A stretch of DNA of 64,000 nucleotides, taken from NCBI GenBank assembly GCA_937138395.1, contig CAKZPB010000106.1, positions 1-64,000 on the forward strand, read 5' to 3'. Origin of the DNA: an uncultured Pseudomonadota bacterium (lineage in GTDB: Bacteria > Pseudomonadota > Gammaproteobacteria > Xanthomonadales > Wenzhouxiangellaceae). The position numbers and the translations under genes are program-made. This document shows, piece by piece, positions 1 through 8,852 of the stretch. Under the pieces are notes generated by a model. It worked only from the letters and a program-made list of their open reading frames with translations. It made no database searches and was not told the origin of the DNA. The number at the start of each line of letters is the position of its first letter. Position 1 is the first letter of the stretch.

Positions 1-30
1 CGTCGCGTTGTGAGCAGAGCCGATCAGAGG

Positions 31-110
31 CTCCTAACTTTTTGTCGCAAGACACAAAAAAGTACCTCGCATCAGCCGCCGAAGGCGAGCGGCGAAACCG
101 CCTTTGACGT
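31..110. repeat. Intergenic imperfect palindrome, possible dispersed repeat
   Basis: A hairpin-capable sequence runs from 37 to 63: a T-rich arm ending GTC, a GCAA tetraloop, then GAC and an A-rich arm, with small bulges. It is followed by a GC-rich stretch to about 110 with short inverted GCCG/CGGC pieces. The pattern of ACTTTTT and AAAAAAGT arms followed by a GC-rich tail resembles intergenic repeats often seen in Xanthomonadales and pseudomonads, but only one copy is in this window. The rest of 1-195 shows no reading frame I can support. Confidence 0.3.
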
Positions 111-195
111 TGTAACTAGTCAATAAAAACCAGTCTTTAGCCGGCGTAGCCATGCGCGAAAATCCTTGGATTTTCTTCAAAATTGAAAAAACCAA

Positions 196-981
196 TCACA
201 TATTCAGCATACGCCCGCCGTCGACGGCAAGAACTTGGCCCGTGATGTAGGGTGCATCCAGCGCCATGAAACAGACTGCGCCGGCGATGTCTTGTGCTGT
301 TCCGGAGCGTGCCAGCGGCACTTTGGAAAGAATCTCGAGCTTATCCTTTTCCGATTGGGCCGCTTCACCCTCGGGCCAGAGAATCGAGCCCGGGGCAATC
401 CCGTTCACGCGCACTCGTGGAGCCAGGTCCTTGGCCAACGCACGGGTTTGCATGATCAGACCCGCTTTGGCCTGGCTGTAGATCAAATGATCTTTCAGCG
501 GCACCAGGCCGTGGATATCGACCAGATTGACGATGCTGCCGGCCTGGTCTCCCAGCGCCCGGGCAAAGGCCAGTGATAACCACATCGGTGCGCGCAGGTT
601 ACTGTCGATCAGCGGCGCCCAGTCGGACGGCTGGACCGTGTCAATCGGAGTCGGGAAAAAACTGGAGGCGTTATTGACCAGTACATGAACCTGTCCGAAC
701 GCATTGATGGCGGCCTGGATGATTTTTTCAGGCGCCTCGTCGTCGGCCAGGTCGGCCTGCACGACCTCGGCTGAGTGGGCCCGCTGTTGATTGAGTAAAG
801 CACTCAGTTCCTGGGCTTCCGCAGTCGAGTTACGACAGTGAATCAGAATATTCAGGCCGCGTCGATGCAGGTAACGAATGATTTCCGCACCGATCCGGCG
901 TGCGCCACCGGTCACGATGGCCGTGCGCTTTGCCGGTAGGCTATGCATCTGCCCGTCTTGGTCTTGTTGCTGCTCTGTCAT
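196..981 (-). CDS. Pteridine reductase-type short-chain dehydrogenase (FolM-like)
   Basis: Predicted cytosolic NADPH-dependent reductase of the pteridine/dihydrofolate group of short-chain dehydrogenases, 261 residues. Visible motifs are the TGGARRIG cofactor loop (residues 24-31; the arginine pair is typical of pteridine reductases), NNAS at 103-106, the YSQAK catalytic Tyr168/Lys172 pair, and APGSILWPEG in the substrate loop, which is characteristic of this subgroup. The start at 981 is preceded by AAGGA at good spacing; an in-frame ATG at 948 is a weaker alternative. Its start codon lies in the same CATG as the start of the divergent methyltransferase. FolM makes tetrahydromonapterin in E. 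coli; the exact pterin substrate here is inferred. Confidence 0.8.
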   Translation of the reverse strand: MTEQQQDQDGQMHSLPAKRTAIVTGGARRIGAEIIRYLHRRGLNILIHCRNSTAEAQELSALLNQQRAHSAEVVQADLADDEAPEKIIQAAINAFGQVHVLVNNASSFFPTPIDTVQPSDWAPLIDSNLRAPMWLSLAFARALGDQAGSIVNLVDIHGLVPLKDHLIYSQAKAGLIMQTRALAKDLAPRVRVNGIAPGSILWPEGEAAQSEKDKLEILSKVPLARSGTAQDIAGAVCFMALDAPYITGQVLAVDGGRMLNM

Positions 982-2149
982 GGTCGATCCTTCACTGAAT
1001 TTGCCCGAACCACCGCCGGAACTGGCCGCGTTGAGCCAGCGATTGTGCACCAGAATCGTCAATGAAATCGAACAGCACGGCCCGATCGGGCTGGACCACT
1101 ACATGCGCATGGCCCTGTATGAGCCTGGATTGGGGTACTACTCGAATGGCCTGTTGAAATTTGGTGCTGACGGCGATTTTGTCACTGCGCCTGAGCAGGG
1201 GCGATTATTCGCGGAGAGTTTGGCTGGCATCGTCATGGTTGTTGCCAATCGATTGAACACCGGTTTCGACGTGCTTGAGCTCGGCCCCGGGTCGGGTGCG
1301 CTCGCGCGTGATCTGCTGATGACGTTGAACCCCTTACCCGAACGTTACCTGATGCTCGAAACCAGCGCTACGCTGAGGCAGGTGCAGCAAGAAACGCTGG
1401 CCGCCTTGCCAGCGCCCGTTGCGCAGCGGGTTGAATGGATCGATCAACCTCCCGCATCGGGCTTTTCCGGCGTCATTGTCGGGAATGAAGTGATCGATGC
1501 ACTGCCAGTCTGTAGCTTTGAAGTGCAAGCTGATGGCCTGATGGAGCGTGCAGTCGCACTCGATGCATCGCGTTTCGGCTGGCAGTTGCGACCACCTTCG
1601 GACCGGCTCGCGAGCGCCTATCAAAAGCTATCGACCGATCTTGATGAACCATTGCCGAACGGCTATTGCAGTGAAATCTGCGTTGACCTGCCGGACTGGT
1701 TCGGCAGCGTGACGCAATCGTTGGATCAGGGCCTGGTGCTGATGATCGATTACGGATATCCGCGGCGCGAGTATTACCATCCCGACCGCGCGGCTGGCAC
1801 CTTGGTGGCACATTATCGCCATCGGGCGCATTTTGACCCGTTTGTCTGGCCGGGCTTGTCGGATTTGTCCGCGTTTGTTGATTTCACGGCCTTGGCCGAT
1901 GCCGGGCTGGCTCAGGGCTTCGAGTTGGCTGGCTTTACCACTCAGGCCGGCTTGCTGTTGGGCTCCGATATCCTACAGTCCATTGAAACGATCGCGAATG
2001 ACCGCGAACGGCTTGCCTTGGCCGGCGAATTGAAGCGCCTGATGTTGCCGGGTGAAATGGGTGAGAAATTCAAGGTCATGGCGTTGACGCGAGGTCTTGA
2101 GCTGAACTCATCGGCATTCCAATTCAGCGATCAGCGCGGTCGGTTGTAA
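980..2149 (+). CDS. MidA-family SAM-dependent methyltransferase
   Basis: Class I SAM methyltransferase of the MidA/NDUFAF7 family (DUF185), 389 residues. The mitochondrial relative methylates an arginine of a complex I subunit; bacterial substrates are mostly unknown. Seen here: GPIGLDHYMRMALYEPGLGY near the N terminus, GADGDFVTAPE at about 62-72, and the SAM-binding LELGPGSG at about 99-106. The ATG at 980 gives a normal family length but has no clear ribosome-binding site, and the codon overlaps the divergent reductase start by two bases. An alternative initiation slightly downstream, for example the GTG in the RLCTRIV region, cannot be excluded. Function confidence is high for the family and low for the substrate. 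Confidence 0.85.
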   Translation: MVDPSLNLPEPPPELAALSQRLCTRIVNEIEQHGPIGLDHYMRMALYEPGLGYYSNGLLKFGADGDFVTAPEQGRLFAESLAGIVMVVANRLNTGFDVLELGPGSGALARDLLMTLNPLPERYLMLETSATLRQVQQETLAALPAPVAQRVEWIDQPPASGFSGVIVGNEVIDALPVCSFEVQADGLMERAVALDASRFGWQLRPPSDRLASAYQKLSTDLDEPLPNGYCSEICVDLPDWFGSVTQSLDQGLVLMIDYGYPRREYYHPDRAAGTLVAHYRHRAHFDPFVWPGLSDLSAFVDFTALADAGLAQGFELAGFTTQAGLLLGSDILQSIETIANDRERLALAGELKRLMLPGEMGEKFKVMALTRGLELNSSAFQFSDQRGRL

Positions 2150-2250
2150 CCGTTAGACCGGATTCGGGCCCGGTCGCAGCAGGCGTCATTCAGGGTTACA
2201 CTCAGCATTTGTTTTGTGACGGGTTCGTGCTGCAGGCCTGTTTATTGTGA

Positions 2251-4386
2251 ATGCTGCAGCAATATCTACGACAGGACTATTGCAGGACTATTGAGGGAAT
2301 GGGCGTTCATCCAGCAGAAATCGTGATTGCGATACAGGCTATCCAGGCGATCGGCAGCCTGGTGCTGGCCTATTTGCTGATGTATTTCTATCGCACGCAG
2401 CCGCGCGCATTCCTGCGCCACTGGGCACGCAGCCTGGCTGCGTTGGCGCTGTACATGCTGACATCGGCCAGTTCACTGGGGTTGTTTATTGCCGGTGAAC
2501 CCAGCCCGACCCTGCGCCTGGTCTTTTCCATAGTCTCGCTGGCTGCAGCCTATCTGCACGTGGTCTGGTTGTTGCTGGGCGCTTATGAAGCGGCCTATGA
2601 GCGGACTGTCGCGATAGGACATCAGCGCGCCTGGCTGCTGCTGGCTTCGGTGTTTGGGGTTGTGACCGCCTTGATCGACCCGTTTGACCCCGATCAGGCC
2701 ACGCTCAGGACCCTGCTTCGGTTTGACTTGAGGTACCTGATCACCGGTCTGGCCTTCTTTGTCGCCGCCTGGATGCTTTGGCGCATGCAGCGCGTTCAGC
2801 ATTTGATCGGTATCCGGATTGGCGTGCTTGGTTTTGCGCTGTACGGCCTGCAGTTGCTGCACGTGCTGGCCGTCAGCCTGTGGCAGGGCTATTTCGGTAG
2901 TGCGGTGTTCTACCAGCCCTATATTGGTCTTCTGGAGCTGTTGTCGACCAGCATCATCGCGATGGGTATTGTGATCTGGCTGCTCGAAACGCAGCGCATC
3001 CGGACTGATATTGCCCAATCCGAACTGGCTTTTGCGCGCACGCACGACCCCACCACTCGTCTGCCCAATCGACGATTGCTGATTCGTCAGCTCGAGCAGA
3101 TGCTGGAGCAGCCTGAGGTCAAGCAGGTTGCCGTCATTTCCCTGCACGTCAAACGCTTCGCCGTTGTTCATCGGGCCTTTGGCTGGCGACAGGCCGAGCA
3201 GTTGATGGCCAGAATTTCGAATCGCATACGTTCCAATCTGCACAGTCGCTGCGTGATTGGCCGCATTGCGGAACGTGATTTCATGATTTTGCGGCCAACG
3301 CTGGATGAGCCGGATCATGTGCGTGCCTGGTGCGAAGAATTCCTGAAAAAAGTGTCCCGCCCCATCTCCATTCAAGATCGGGAGTTTGTCGTGGGTCTGA
3401 ACGCCGGTGTCAGTCTGTTTCCAATGGATGCCCAGCATGCTGAGCCACTGATGCAGAAAAGTCAGCGGGCCCTGACCCAGTCGACACAGTTCGGTCGGGG
3501 CGTGGTGTTGCATCACTTGATTGACAGCATGAGTCCATTGGCCGACGAGTCGTCGATTCAAATCGAGGGCGAACTGAGCAAAGCGATCGAACAAAACCAG
3601 TTTGTGTTGCATTATCAGCCCATCATCTGCACGACCAGCGGCAACGTCGAACGCTTTGAAGCCCTGGCGCGCTGGAATCATCCGCGGCGTGGTCTGCTCG
3701 GGCCTGAAGCGTTCATGCAAGAGGCGCTGGAGCTGGGCCTGCTGGGTGCGTTCGAGGACCTGGTCATGGATCTTGCGCTGGGTCAATTGAAGCGTTGGCA
3801 CAAGGCCCTGTCTCGGCGGACCAGTGCTCACGCCCCCGGTCAAGCGGCGAACGGGGACAGCCGGTTGCCCGGGATGGCGCTGAATCTATCGGCCCAGCGC
3901 TTTCAGCAACAGGATGTGGTCGAGCGGATCGAGCGGGCCTGCAGACAGCATGCAATCAGTCCGGAGTTCGTGGAGCTGGAGATCACCGAAGACATTGCAA
4001 TCCGGGATTTCGAGCGCGGGCTGACCATCATTCGCGAATTGCGTCAATTCGGCGTACAGATCGCGCTGGATGATTTCGGTACCGGGTACAGCAGCCTGGC
4101 CCACTTACAGGAGCTGAACGTTCATACCATCAAGCTGGATCGTGGTTTTTTGCGTGGAACGCCTGGCGATGCACGCCAGCGCAAGCTGGTTGCCGCGGTC
4201 ATCGATTTGTGTCACGAGATTGATATGCGGGTGGTTGCCGAAGGCGTCGAGACCATGGATCAACTGGATTTCCTGGTTTACAGTGGCTGCGATCTACTGC
4301 AGGGGTTTTTGCTGCAGAAACCCAGGCCGGCCAATGAATGTCCGCTGGATTTCGACTTATCTACGATCACGAGCCATCGAAATTGA
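2251..4386 (+). CDS. Membrane protein with degenerate GGDEF and EAL domain
   Basis: Likely c-di-GMP phosphodiesterase anchored in the inner membrane, 711 residues. About seven hydrophobic helices span residues 20-245, a MASE-like sensor. A GGDEF-fold region follows (about 265-420) in which the GGDEF signature reads AERDF, so cyclase activity is probably lost. The C-terminal EAL domain (about 440-700) keeps FEALARWNHP, the ENxT-type segment and DDFGTGYSSL, so hydrolysis is plausible. An in-frame ATG at 2299 is an alternative start; a GAGGGA there lies too close to be ideal. The gene stands alone between midA-like and an NAD-binding gene. The degenerate GGDEF may act as a GTP-sensing regulator of EAL, as in PdeA-type proteins; this is inference. 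Confidence 0.85.
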   Translation: MLQQYLRQDYCRTIEGMGVHPAEIVIAIQAIQAIGSLVLAYLLMYFYRTQPRAFLRHWARSLAALALYMLTSASSLGLFIAGEPSPTLRLVFSIVSLAAAYLHVVWLLLGAYEAAYERTVAIGHQRAWLLLASVFGVVTALIDPFDPDQATLRTLLRFDLRYLITGLAFFVAAWMLWRMQRVQHLIGIRIGVLGFALYGLQLLHVLAVSLWQGYFGSAVFYQPYIGLLELLSTSIIAMGIVIWLLETQRIRTDIAQSELAFARTHDPTTRLPNRRLLIRQLEQMLEQPEVKQVAVISLHVKRFAVVHRAFGWRQAEQLMARISNRIRSNLHSRCVIGRIAERDFMILRPTLDEPDHVRAWCEEFLKKVSRPISIQDREFVVGLNAGVSLFPMDAQHAEPLMQKSQRALTQSTQFGRGVVLHHLIDSMSPLADESSIQIEGELSKAIEQNQFVLHYQPIICTTSGNVERFEALARWNHPRRGLLGPEAFMQEALELGLLGAFEDLVMDLALGQLKRWHKALSRRTSAHAPGQAANGDSRLPGMALNLSAQRFQQQDVVERIERACRQHAISPEFVELEITEDIAIRDFERGLTIIRELRQFGVQIALDDFGTGYSSLAHLQELNVHTIKLDRGFLRGTPGDARQRKLVAAVIDLCHEIDMRVVAEGVETMDQLDFLVYSGCDLLQGFLLQKPRPANECPLDFDLSTITSHRN

Positions 4387-4517
4387 TGGCCAGCAGGCGG
4401 TGCCCGTTGAGATCGTGCAGGCGGATCGTTCAGTCGAGTCAAGGACAATCCATGCTCATGTCAAGCCTGCCTGCATTAGGCAAAATACGTGCAGGATTTC
4501 AAGTTGGTTGCTGAATA

Positions 4518-5456
4518 ATGAACATTCTGATTCTTGGCGGTTCCGGCTTTGTTGGCGGCCATTTGTGCCATCGATTGTCCGAGCATCACCAGATTACGGT
4601 GGCCACCCGCTACAAGCCAGCAGCCAAACACCTGGCCCTGATTCCGAACACGCGGCTCTGTCAACTCGATCCGTACCGGCCCGATGAATTGAGCGAAGCG
4701 CTGAGCCAGCACCAGGCGTTGATCAATCTGGTCGGCATTCTGAATGAGCGTGGCTTCAGTGGAAAAGGATTCCACAGGGCCCATGTCGAACTGGTTGAAA
4801 TCGCGATTGCGGCCTGCAAGCAGGCTGGCGTTCGACGGTTTCTGCAGATGAGTGCGCTGAAAGCCGGCGAGGGTCAAAGCCGGTATCTACAGTCACGCGG
4901 TGAAGGCGAACAACGCGTCCGTGAATCCGGTCTTGACTGGACCCTGTATCGACCCTCGACCATTTTTGGGCCTGATGACAGTTTTCTGAACCGCTTTGCC
5001 AGCCTGCTGGCGCTTTCTCCGGTCATGCCACTGGCGCGGCCCGGGGCCAGGTTTGCGCCGGTCTACGTCAAGGACGTTGTCGAAGCCATGGCCGCTACGC
5101 TGGAGAACAACGCCAGCTACGGGCAGACCTATGAACTGTGTGGCGCCGAAATCTGGGAGCTCAAGGCCCTGGTAGAGTGGGTCGCAGAACAACGTCGACT
5201 GAAACGCGCTGTTATCGGTCTGCCCGATGTGCTGGGTCGCCTGCAGGGCCTGATCTTCAACCTGGTGCCAGGCAAGCCGTTTTCGTCCGATAACTTCAAG
5301 TCACTGCTGACCGATAGCGTATGCAGCCAGTCCGGTTTCGAAGCCCTCGGCCTGAAGCCCTGGGCGATGAGTGAAAAGGCGCCGCATTGGTTAAATCCTG
5401 AAGATGGTCGACAATCCCGCTATCAGCGCTTTCGCAGTAAGGCGGGCCGTCATTAA
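4518..5456 (+). CDS. NDUFA9-like atypical SDR, NAD(P)-binding protein
   Basis: Extended/atypical short-chain dehydrogenase of the complex I NDUFA9 subunit-like family, 312 residues. The N terminus carries the Rossmann signature ILGGSGFVGGHL, the middle has LVGILNE and a QMSALKAG segment, and PSTIFGPDD follows the RGEGEQRVRESGLDWTLYRP stretch, all usual for this group. The catalytic Tyr-x3-Lys of classical SDRs is not evident (YLQSRGE replaces it), as in many atypical members, so a redox or structural NAD(P)-binding role is more likely than a defined catalytic one. It lies 25 bases upstream of cca and is probably co-transcribed with it, an arrangement I regard as common in gammaproteobacteria. 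Confidence 0.8.
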   Translation: MNILILGGSGFVGGHLCHRLSEHHQITVATRYKPAAKHLALIPNTRLCQLDPYRPDELSEALSQHQALINLVGILNERGFSGKGFHRAHVELVEIAIAACKQAGVRRFLQMSALKAGEGQSRYLQSRGEGEQRVRESGLDWTLYRPSTIFGPDDSFLNRFASLLALSPVMPLARPGARFAPVYVKDVVEAMAATLENNASYGQTYELCGAEIWELKALVEWVAEQRRLKRAVIGLPDVLGRLQGLIFNLVPGKPFSSDNFKSLLTDSVCSQSGFEALGLKPWAMSEKAPHWLNPEDGRQSRYQRFRSKAGRH

Positions 5457-5481
5457 ATTGATCAATACCGGGTTGGACTGA

Positions 5482-6789
5482 ATGGCCGAGCTTCCGCATC
5501 GAGCTTTGAATTGGGCTCAGGACCCTGTGCTTGACGGTCTCGAGGTCTATCGCGTGGGCGGGGCCATTCGCGACGAACGGCTGGGTTTGACGCCCAACGA
5601 GCATGACTTTGTGGTCGTCGGCGCAGATCCAGACCAGATGCTGGCGCGTGGCTTTCGTGCCGTCGGCCGTGATTTTCCGGTGTTTCTTCATCCGGTTCAT
5701 GCAGCCGAATTTGCGCTGGCCAGGACCGAACGCAAATCGGCGCCAGGCTACCGCGGCTTTCAGTTTCATGCCGGCCCAGACGTGACGCTCGAGCAGGACC
5801 TGCTGCGGCGTGACCTGACCATCAATGCAATTGCCGAAGACCGTCAGGGCCAGCTGATTGATCCGTTTCGCGGGCTTCGCGATATTGATGATCGTACGCT
5901 GCGCCACGTGTCGCCGGCCTTTAGTGAAGATCCTGTGCGACTGCTGCGCCTGGCTCGATTTGCGACCCGCTTTCAGCAGTTCGGAGTTGCTGAGGACACG
6001 CTGAACCTGTGTCGGGACATGGTGGCGCAGGGTGAAGTGGATGCGCTGGTGCCGGAGCGCATCTGGCAGGAAATGCAGCGGGCGTTGGGCCATGCGCGAC
6101 CGGATCGCTTCTTTCGCCTGCTGCGCAAGACCGGAGCACTGGAAAAAATTCTGCCCGAGTTGGACGTGCTGTTCGGCATCCCGCAGAATCCGGAGTATCA
6201 CCCTGAAGTGGATAGCGGTGAGCACGTCATGCAGGTGCTGAATCAAGCGGCGCGTTTGAATGTGCCGGTGGCGACGCGTTTTGCCTGCCTGGTGCATGAC
6301 CTCGGCAAGGGCCTGACGCCCGAGCGCGAGTGGCCATCTCATCGCAAACACGAACACACCGGACTGCCGCTGGTGCGGGCGGTATCGGAGCGCCTGCGCG
6401 TACCGAAGGAGTATCAGCAACTGGCGCTGCTGGTCTGTGCACATCACCTGAAGGTGCATCAGGCCTTGACCTTGCGTGCCAGCACCGTTGTTGATTTGAT
6501 TCAGGCGCTTGACGGTTGGCGCCGACCGGAACGATTCGACCAGGTGCTGCTGGCCTGCAAGGCCGACCTGCTGGGCCGAAGTGATATGCCTGACGATGAA
6601 TCCTGTGCAGCGCCATTCGATTCAGCCGCACTGGATTACCTGAGCCAGGCCCGGCAGCGGACGGAGCAGGTCGACGTCAAAGCCTGGACTACGGCCGGCA
6701 TCGAAGGCAAAGCGCTGGCCGACAGGATTCGTCAGCACCGCATCGAGCGGGTTCAAGCGCTGAAACAGCAGTTCAAGCCAACGCGCTAA
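5482..6789 (+). CDS. cca: CCA tRNA nucleotidyltransferase with HD domain
   Basis: Adds or repairs the 3'-CCA end of tRNAs in the cytosol; 435 residues, matching the multifunctional class II enzymes of gammaproteobacteria. Seen: VGGAIRD at residues 25-31, VGRDFPVFLHP, RRDLTINAIA, HVSPAFSEDPVRLLRLARFA, and an HD phosphohydrolase domain with FACLVHDLGKGLTP (His272/Asp273). The metal-binding pair that is normally DxD in the DRDWVVVG-type motif reads E40-H-D42 here, so the first aspartate is replaced by glutamate. Everything else looks intact, so I expect an active enzyme with an unusual ligand. The stop codon overlaps the stop of the convergent slt gene (shared CTAA at 6786-6789). Confidence 0.93.
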   Translation: MAELPHRALNWAQDPVLDGLEVYRVGGAIRDERLGLTPNEHDFVVVGADPDQMLARGFRAVGRDFPVFLHPVHAAEFALARTERKSAPGYRGFQFHAGPDVTLEQDLLRRDLTINAIAEDRQGQLIDPFRGLRDIDDRTLRHVSPAFSEDPVRLLRLARFATRFQQFGVAEDTLNLCRDMVAQGEVDALVPERIWQEMQRALGHARPDRFFRLLRKTGALEKILPELDVLFGIPQNPEYHPEVDSGEHVMQVLNQAARLNVPVATRFACLVHDLGKGLTPEREWPSHRKHEHTGLPLVRAVSERLRVPKEYQQLALLVCAHHLKVHQALTLRASTVVDLIQALDGWRRPERFDQVLLACKADLLGRSDMPDDESCAAPFDSAALDYLSQARQRTEQVDVKAWTTAGIEGKALADRIRQHRIERVQALKQQFKPTR

Positions 6790-8813
6790 TCTGCGCTTGC
6801 AGTTGCCGCTGCAACGATGTTCTTCTGACAGGCAAAGCCGGGATTTTCAACCGGGCCACCGAGCACGTGATCAGCAATGACCCGGGGCTCGCGCTGGAGT
6901 CGATATTCATACACGGTGGCAAAGGCCAGCACGCGCGGTACGTAGTCACGCGTTTCAAAAAAAGGCAGCGTCTCGAGCCAGATGTCGGTCGGAAGATCAG
7001 GTCGTGCGGTCTGCCAGCGAGTGGCCGCTGTAATGCCGGCATTGTAGGCTGCGGCCACGCGCGTCCAGTCGCCGCCAAAGCGCTGCTGAAGCTCGCCGAG
7101 ATGAGCAATGCCGAGCGGCAAGTTGATGGCCGGGTTGTACAGGCTGGCTGCACCGTCGTACGGCAAATTCTGACGACGCGCGACCTCGCGCGCAGTACTG
7201 CTGATCAATTGCAGCAGTCCCCGTGCATTGGCGCCTGATCGTGCATCGGGCTGCATCGCCGACTCTGCCCGCATCAGGCCGAACACCAGTGCAGGATCAA
7301 CCTGGTAGCGCTCGGCATAGCGTTCGACCCGCTCACGCTCGATGATCGGGAAGCGCCAGGCATAGGCATCCATTGCGCCGGCGTTGCCCAGCGCAAAAAT
7401 GGCGCGATCATACCAACCGCGGCCGGCAGCCAGCAGCGCGGCCTGAATCAGTTCGGTATTGCTCAATCGCCGACTGACCTGCTGCCAGGTACTGCGGGCA
7501 TGTGAGCGGAGGCCGACGCCGTACAACTCCAGGGCCCGCTCGAATTCCGCGTCGCGCAACAAGCGCAGTTGGACCGGTCCATCGGCCGCCAGCTCGCGAC
7601 TGCATAATGTCAGCGGCTGACTGGTGCGGAATGCGGCCAGGAAGCCGTAGAAATGCGGTTCCGTGGCCAGGGTTGCATACAGCAGGCCGGCTTCGGGTCT
7701 TTGCAGTTCTGCCAGCGCCCGTGCGCGCCAGTAGCGCCATCGGCCGCGGACCTGTTCTTCTGCGCTCATGGCGGCAATACTGCTGACCACATTGGGCCAG
7801 TCAGCCTGGATCAGGCTGACGCGCAGCCGCCATTCCAGCATTTGTTGATCGACCTGGTTCGAGGGCAGATTGTCGATCGCGCTGATCGCGTCGCGATCCA
7901 GATCAACGGCTTGAAACAGTGCCGCCCGGCGTTTGACTGCGTCCAGATCCTGCTCGGCATAGTCAAAACGGGCTTCGAATCGTTCGATCAGCTGCTGAGC
8001 TCGCTGCCAGTCGCGACTGGCCAGTCGATACAGTCCCCAGCGAATCAGCTGACGACTGCGCTCGGCATCCGGCCATTCCAATGCGGCACTCAAGCCGCTA
8101 TTGAGGCGCTGAGCCATCTGCAGCCAGCCGTTGGCCAGAAGCAGGTCGCGTTCATCCAGATAGCGGCGCAAATAGCGAGCCAGACCCAGTTCGTCTGCTT
8201 CAATTGCAAGCCCGAATCGCGTCCAGGCATCATCAACGCCTGGATTGCCCTGGTTGCGCCACCAGCGAAACAGCGGATCACAGGCGCGCGGTTGGGATCG
8301 CCCGTTCAGCCACAGTGTTCGGACAGCCGACTGCATGTTTCCGTTCTGGCCCCGTTCGTTACGTGCCAGCAGGAGCCTGCACTGGACTTCGGCTTGTGAT
8401 GAGGTTTCAACGAAGCGGATCAGCGCAGTGGCGTCGGACCGTCTGGCAAGGTTGCGATGCCAGGCACGTTCCAGCCGATTGGCGAATGACCAGTCGCGGT
8501 AGCGTGCCAGGAAGCGTTCGATCTCGACGTCGGGATCCAGGCCCATGCGCTGCCGATAGCGTTCAAATTCAAGATAGGGACGAAGCGGATAGTCCTGGAG
8601 TTCCTGCAGCGCGGCATCAACAGCCGCCAGGTCACCGCGACCTGCGGCTGCCCAGGCGCTCTGAAAGAGGGCGCGCTGCTGCTGTTGACCTGCGCTGTCA
8701 GCAGTTTGTGCCGCATTCGGTCCAGCCCACAGCAGAGCCAGCCAGAGCACCAGCAGGACTGACATCCAGCGTAGACGGGTCGGTTGTTTGTTGACTGCCA
8801 AAAGAGGATTCAT
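6786..8813 (-). CDS. slt: Soluble lytic murein transglycosylase
   Basis: Periplasmic exolytic transglycosylase of the Slt70 type that cleaves peptidoglycan glycan strands to anhydromuropeptides; 675 residues. A signal peptide occupies about residues 1-35 (basic start, then VLLVLWLALLWA, cleavage near AAQ). A long superhelical alpha region follows. The C-terminal lysozyme-like domain has GLMRAESAM with predicted catalytic Glu517, then SGANARGLLQLISSTA and AAYNAG motifs. The family usually has M-Q in the GLMQL segment, here GLLQL. The gene is convergent with cca, sharing overlapping stop codons, and there is no room for a terminator between them. Confidence 0.92.
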   Translation of the reverse strand: MNPLLAVNKQPTRLRWMSVLLVLWLALLWAGPNAAQTADSAGQQQQRALFQSAWAAAGRGDLAAVDAALQELQDYPLRPYLEFERYRQRMGLDPDVEIERFLARYRDWSFANRLERAWHRNLARRSDATALIRFVETSSQAEVQCRLLLARNERGQNGNMQSAVRTLWLNGRSQPRACDPLFRWWRNQGNPGVDDAWTRFGLAIEADELGLARYLRRYLDERDLLLANGWLQMAQRLNSGLSAALEWPDAERSRQLIRWGLYRLASRDWQRAQQLIERFEARFDYAEQDLDAVKRRAALFQAVDLDRDAISAIDNLPSNQVDQQMLEWRLRVSLIQADWPNVVSSIAAMSAEEQVRGRWRYWRARALAELQRPEAGLLYATLATEPHFYGFLAAFRTSQPLTLCSRELAADGPVQLRLLRDAEFERALELYGVGLRSHARSTWQQVSRRLSNTELIQAALLAAGRGWYDRAIFALGNAGAMDAYAWRFPIIERERVERYAERYQVDPALVFGLMRAESAMQPDARSGANARGLLQLISSTAREVARRQNLPYDGAASLYNPAINLPLGIAHLGELQQRFGGDWTRVAAAYNAGITAATRWQTARPDLPTDIWLETLPFFETRDYVPRVLAFATVYEYRLQREPRVIADHVLGGPVENPGFACQKNIVAAATASAD

Positions 8814-8852
8814 AGTAGGCTTGAAGTGTAACCAGCAATTGGCCGTAGCCGC

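Noticed and set aside
2473-3843. Long minus-strand frame of 456 codons opposite the EAL-protein gene
   Set aside because: Antisense shadow of a clear c-di-GMP gene; composition lacks any family resemblance.
5296-6459. Minus-strand frame of 387 codons opposite cca
   Set aside because: Shadow of a conserved gene with full CCA motifs on the plus strand.
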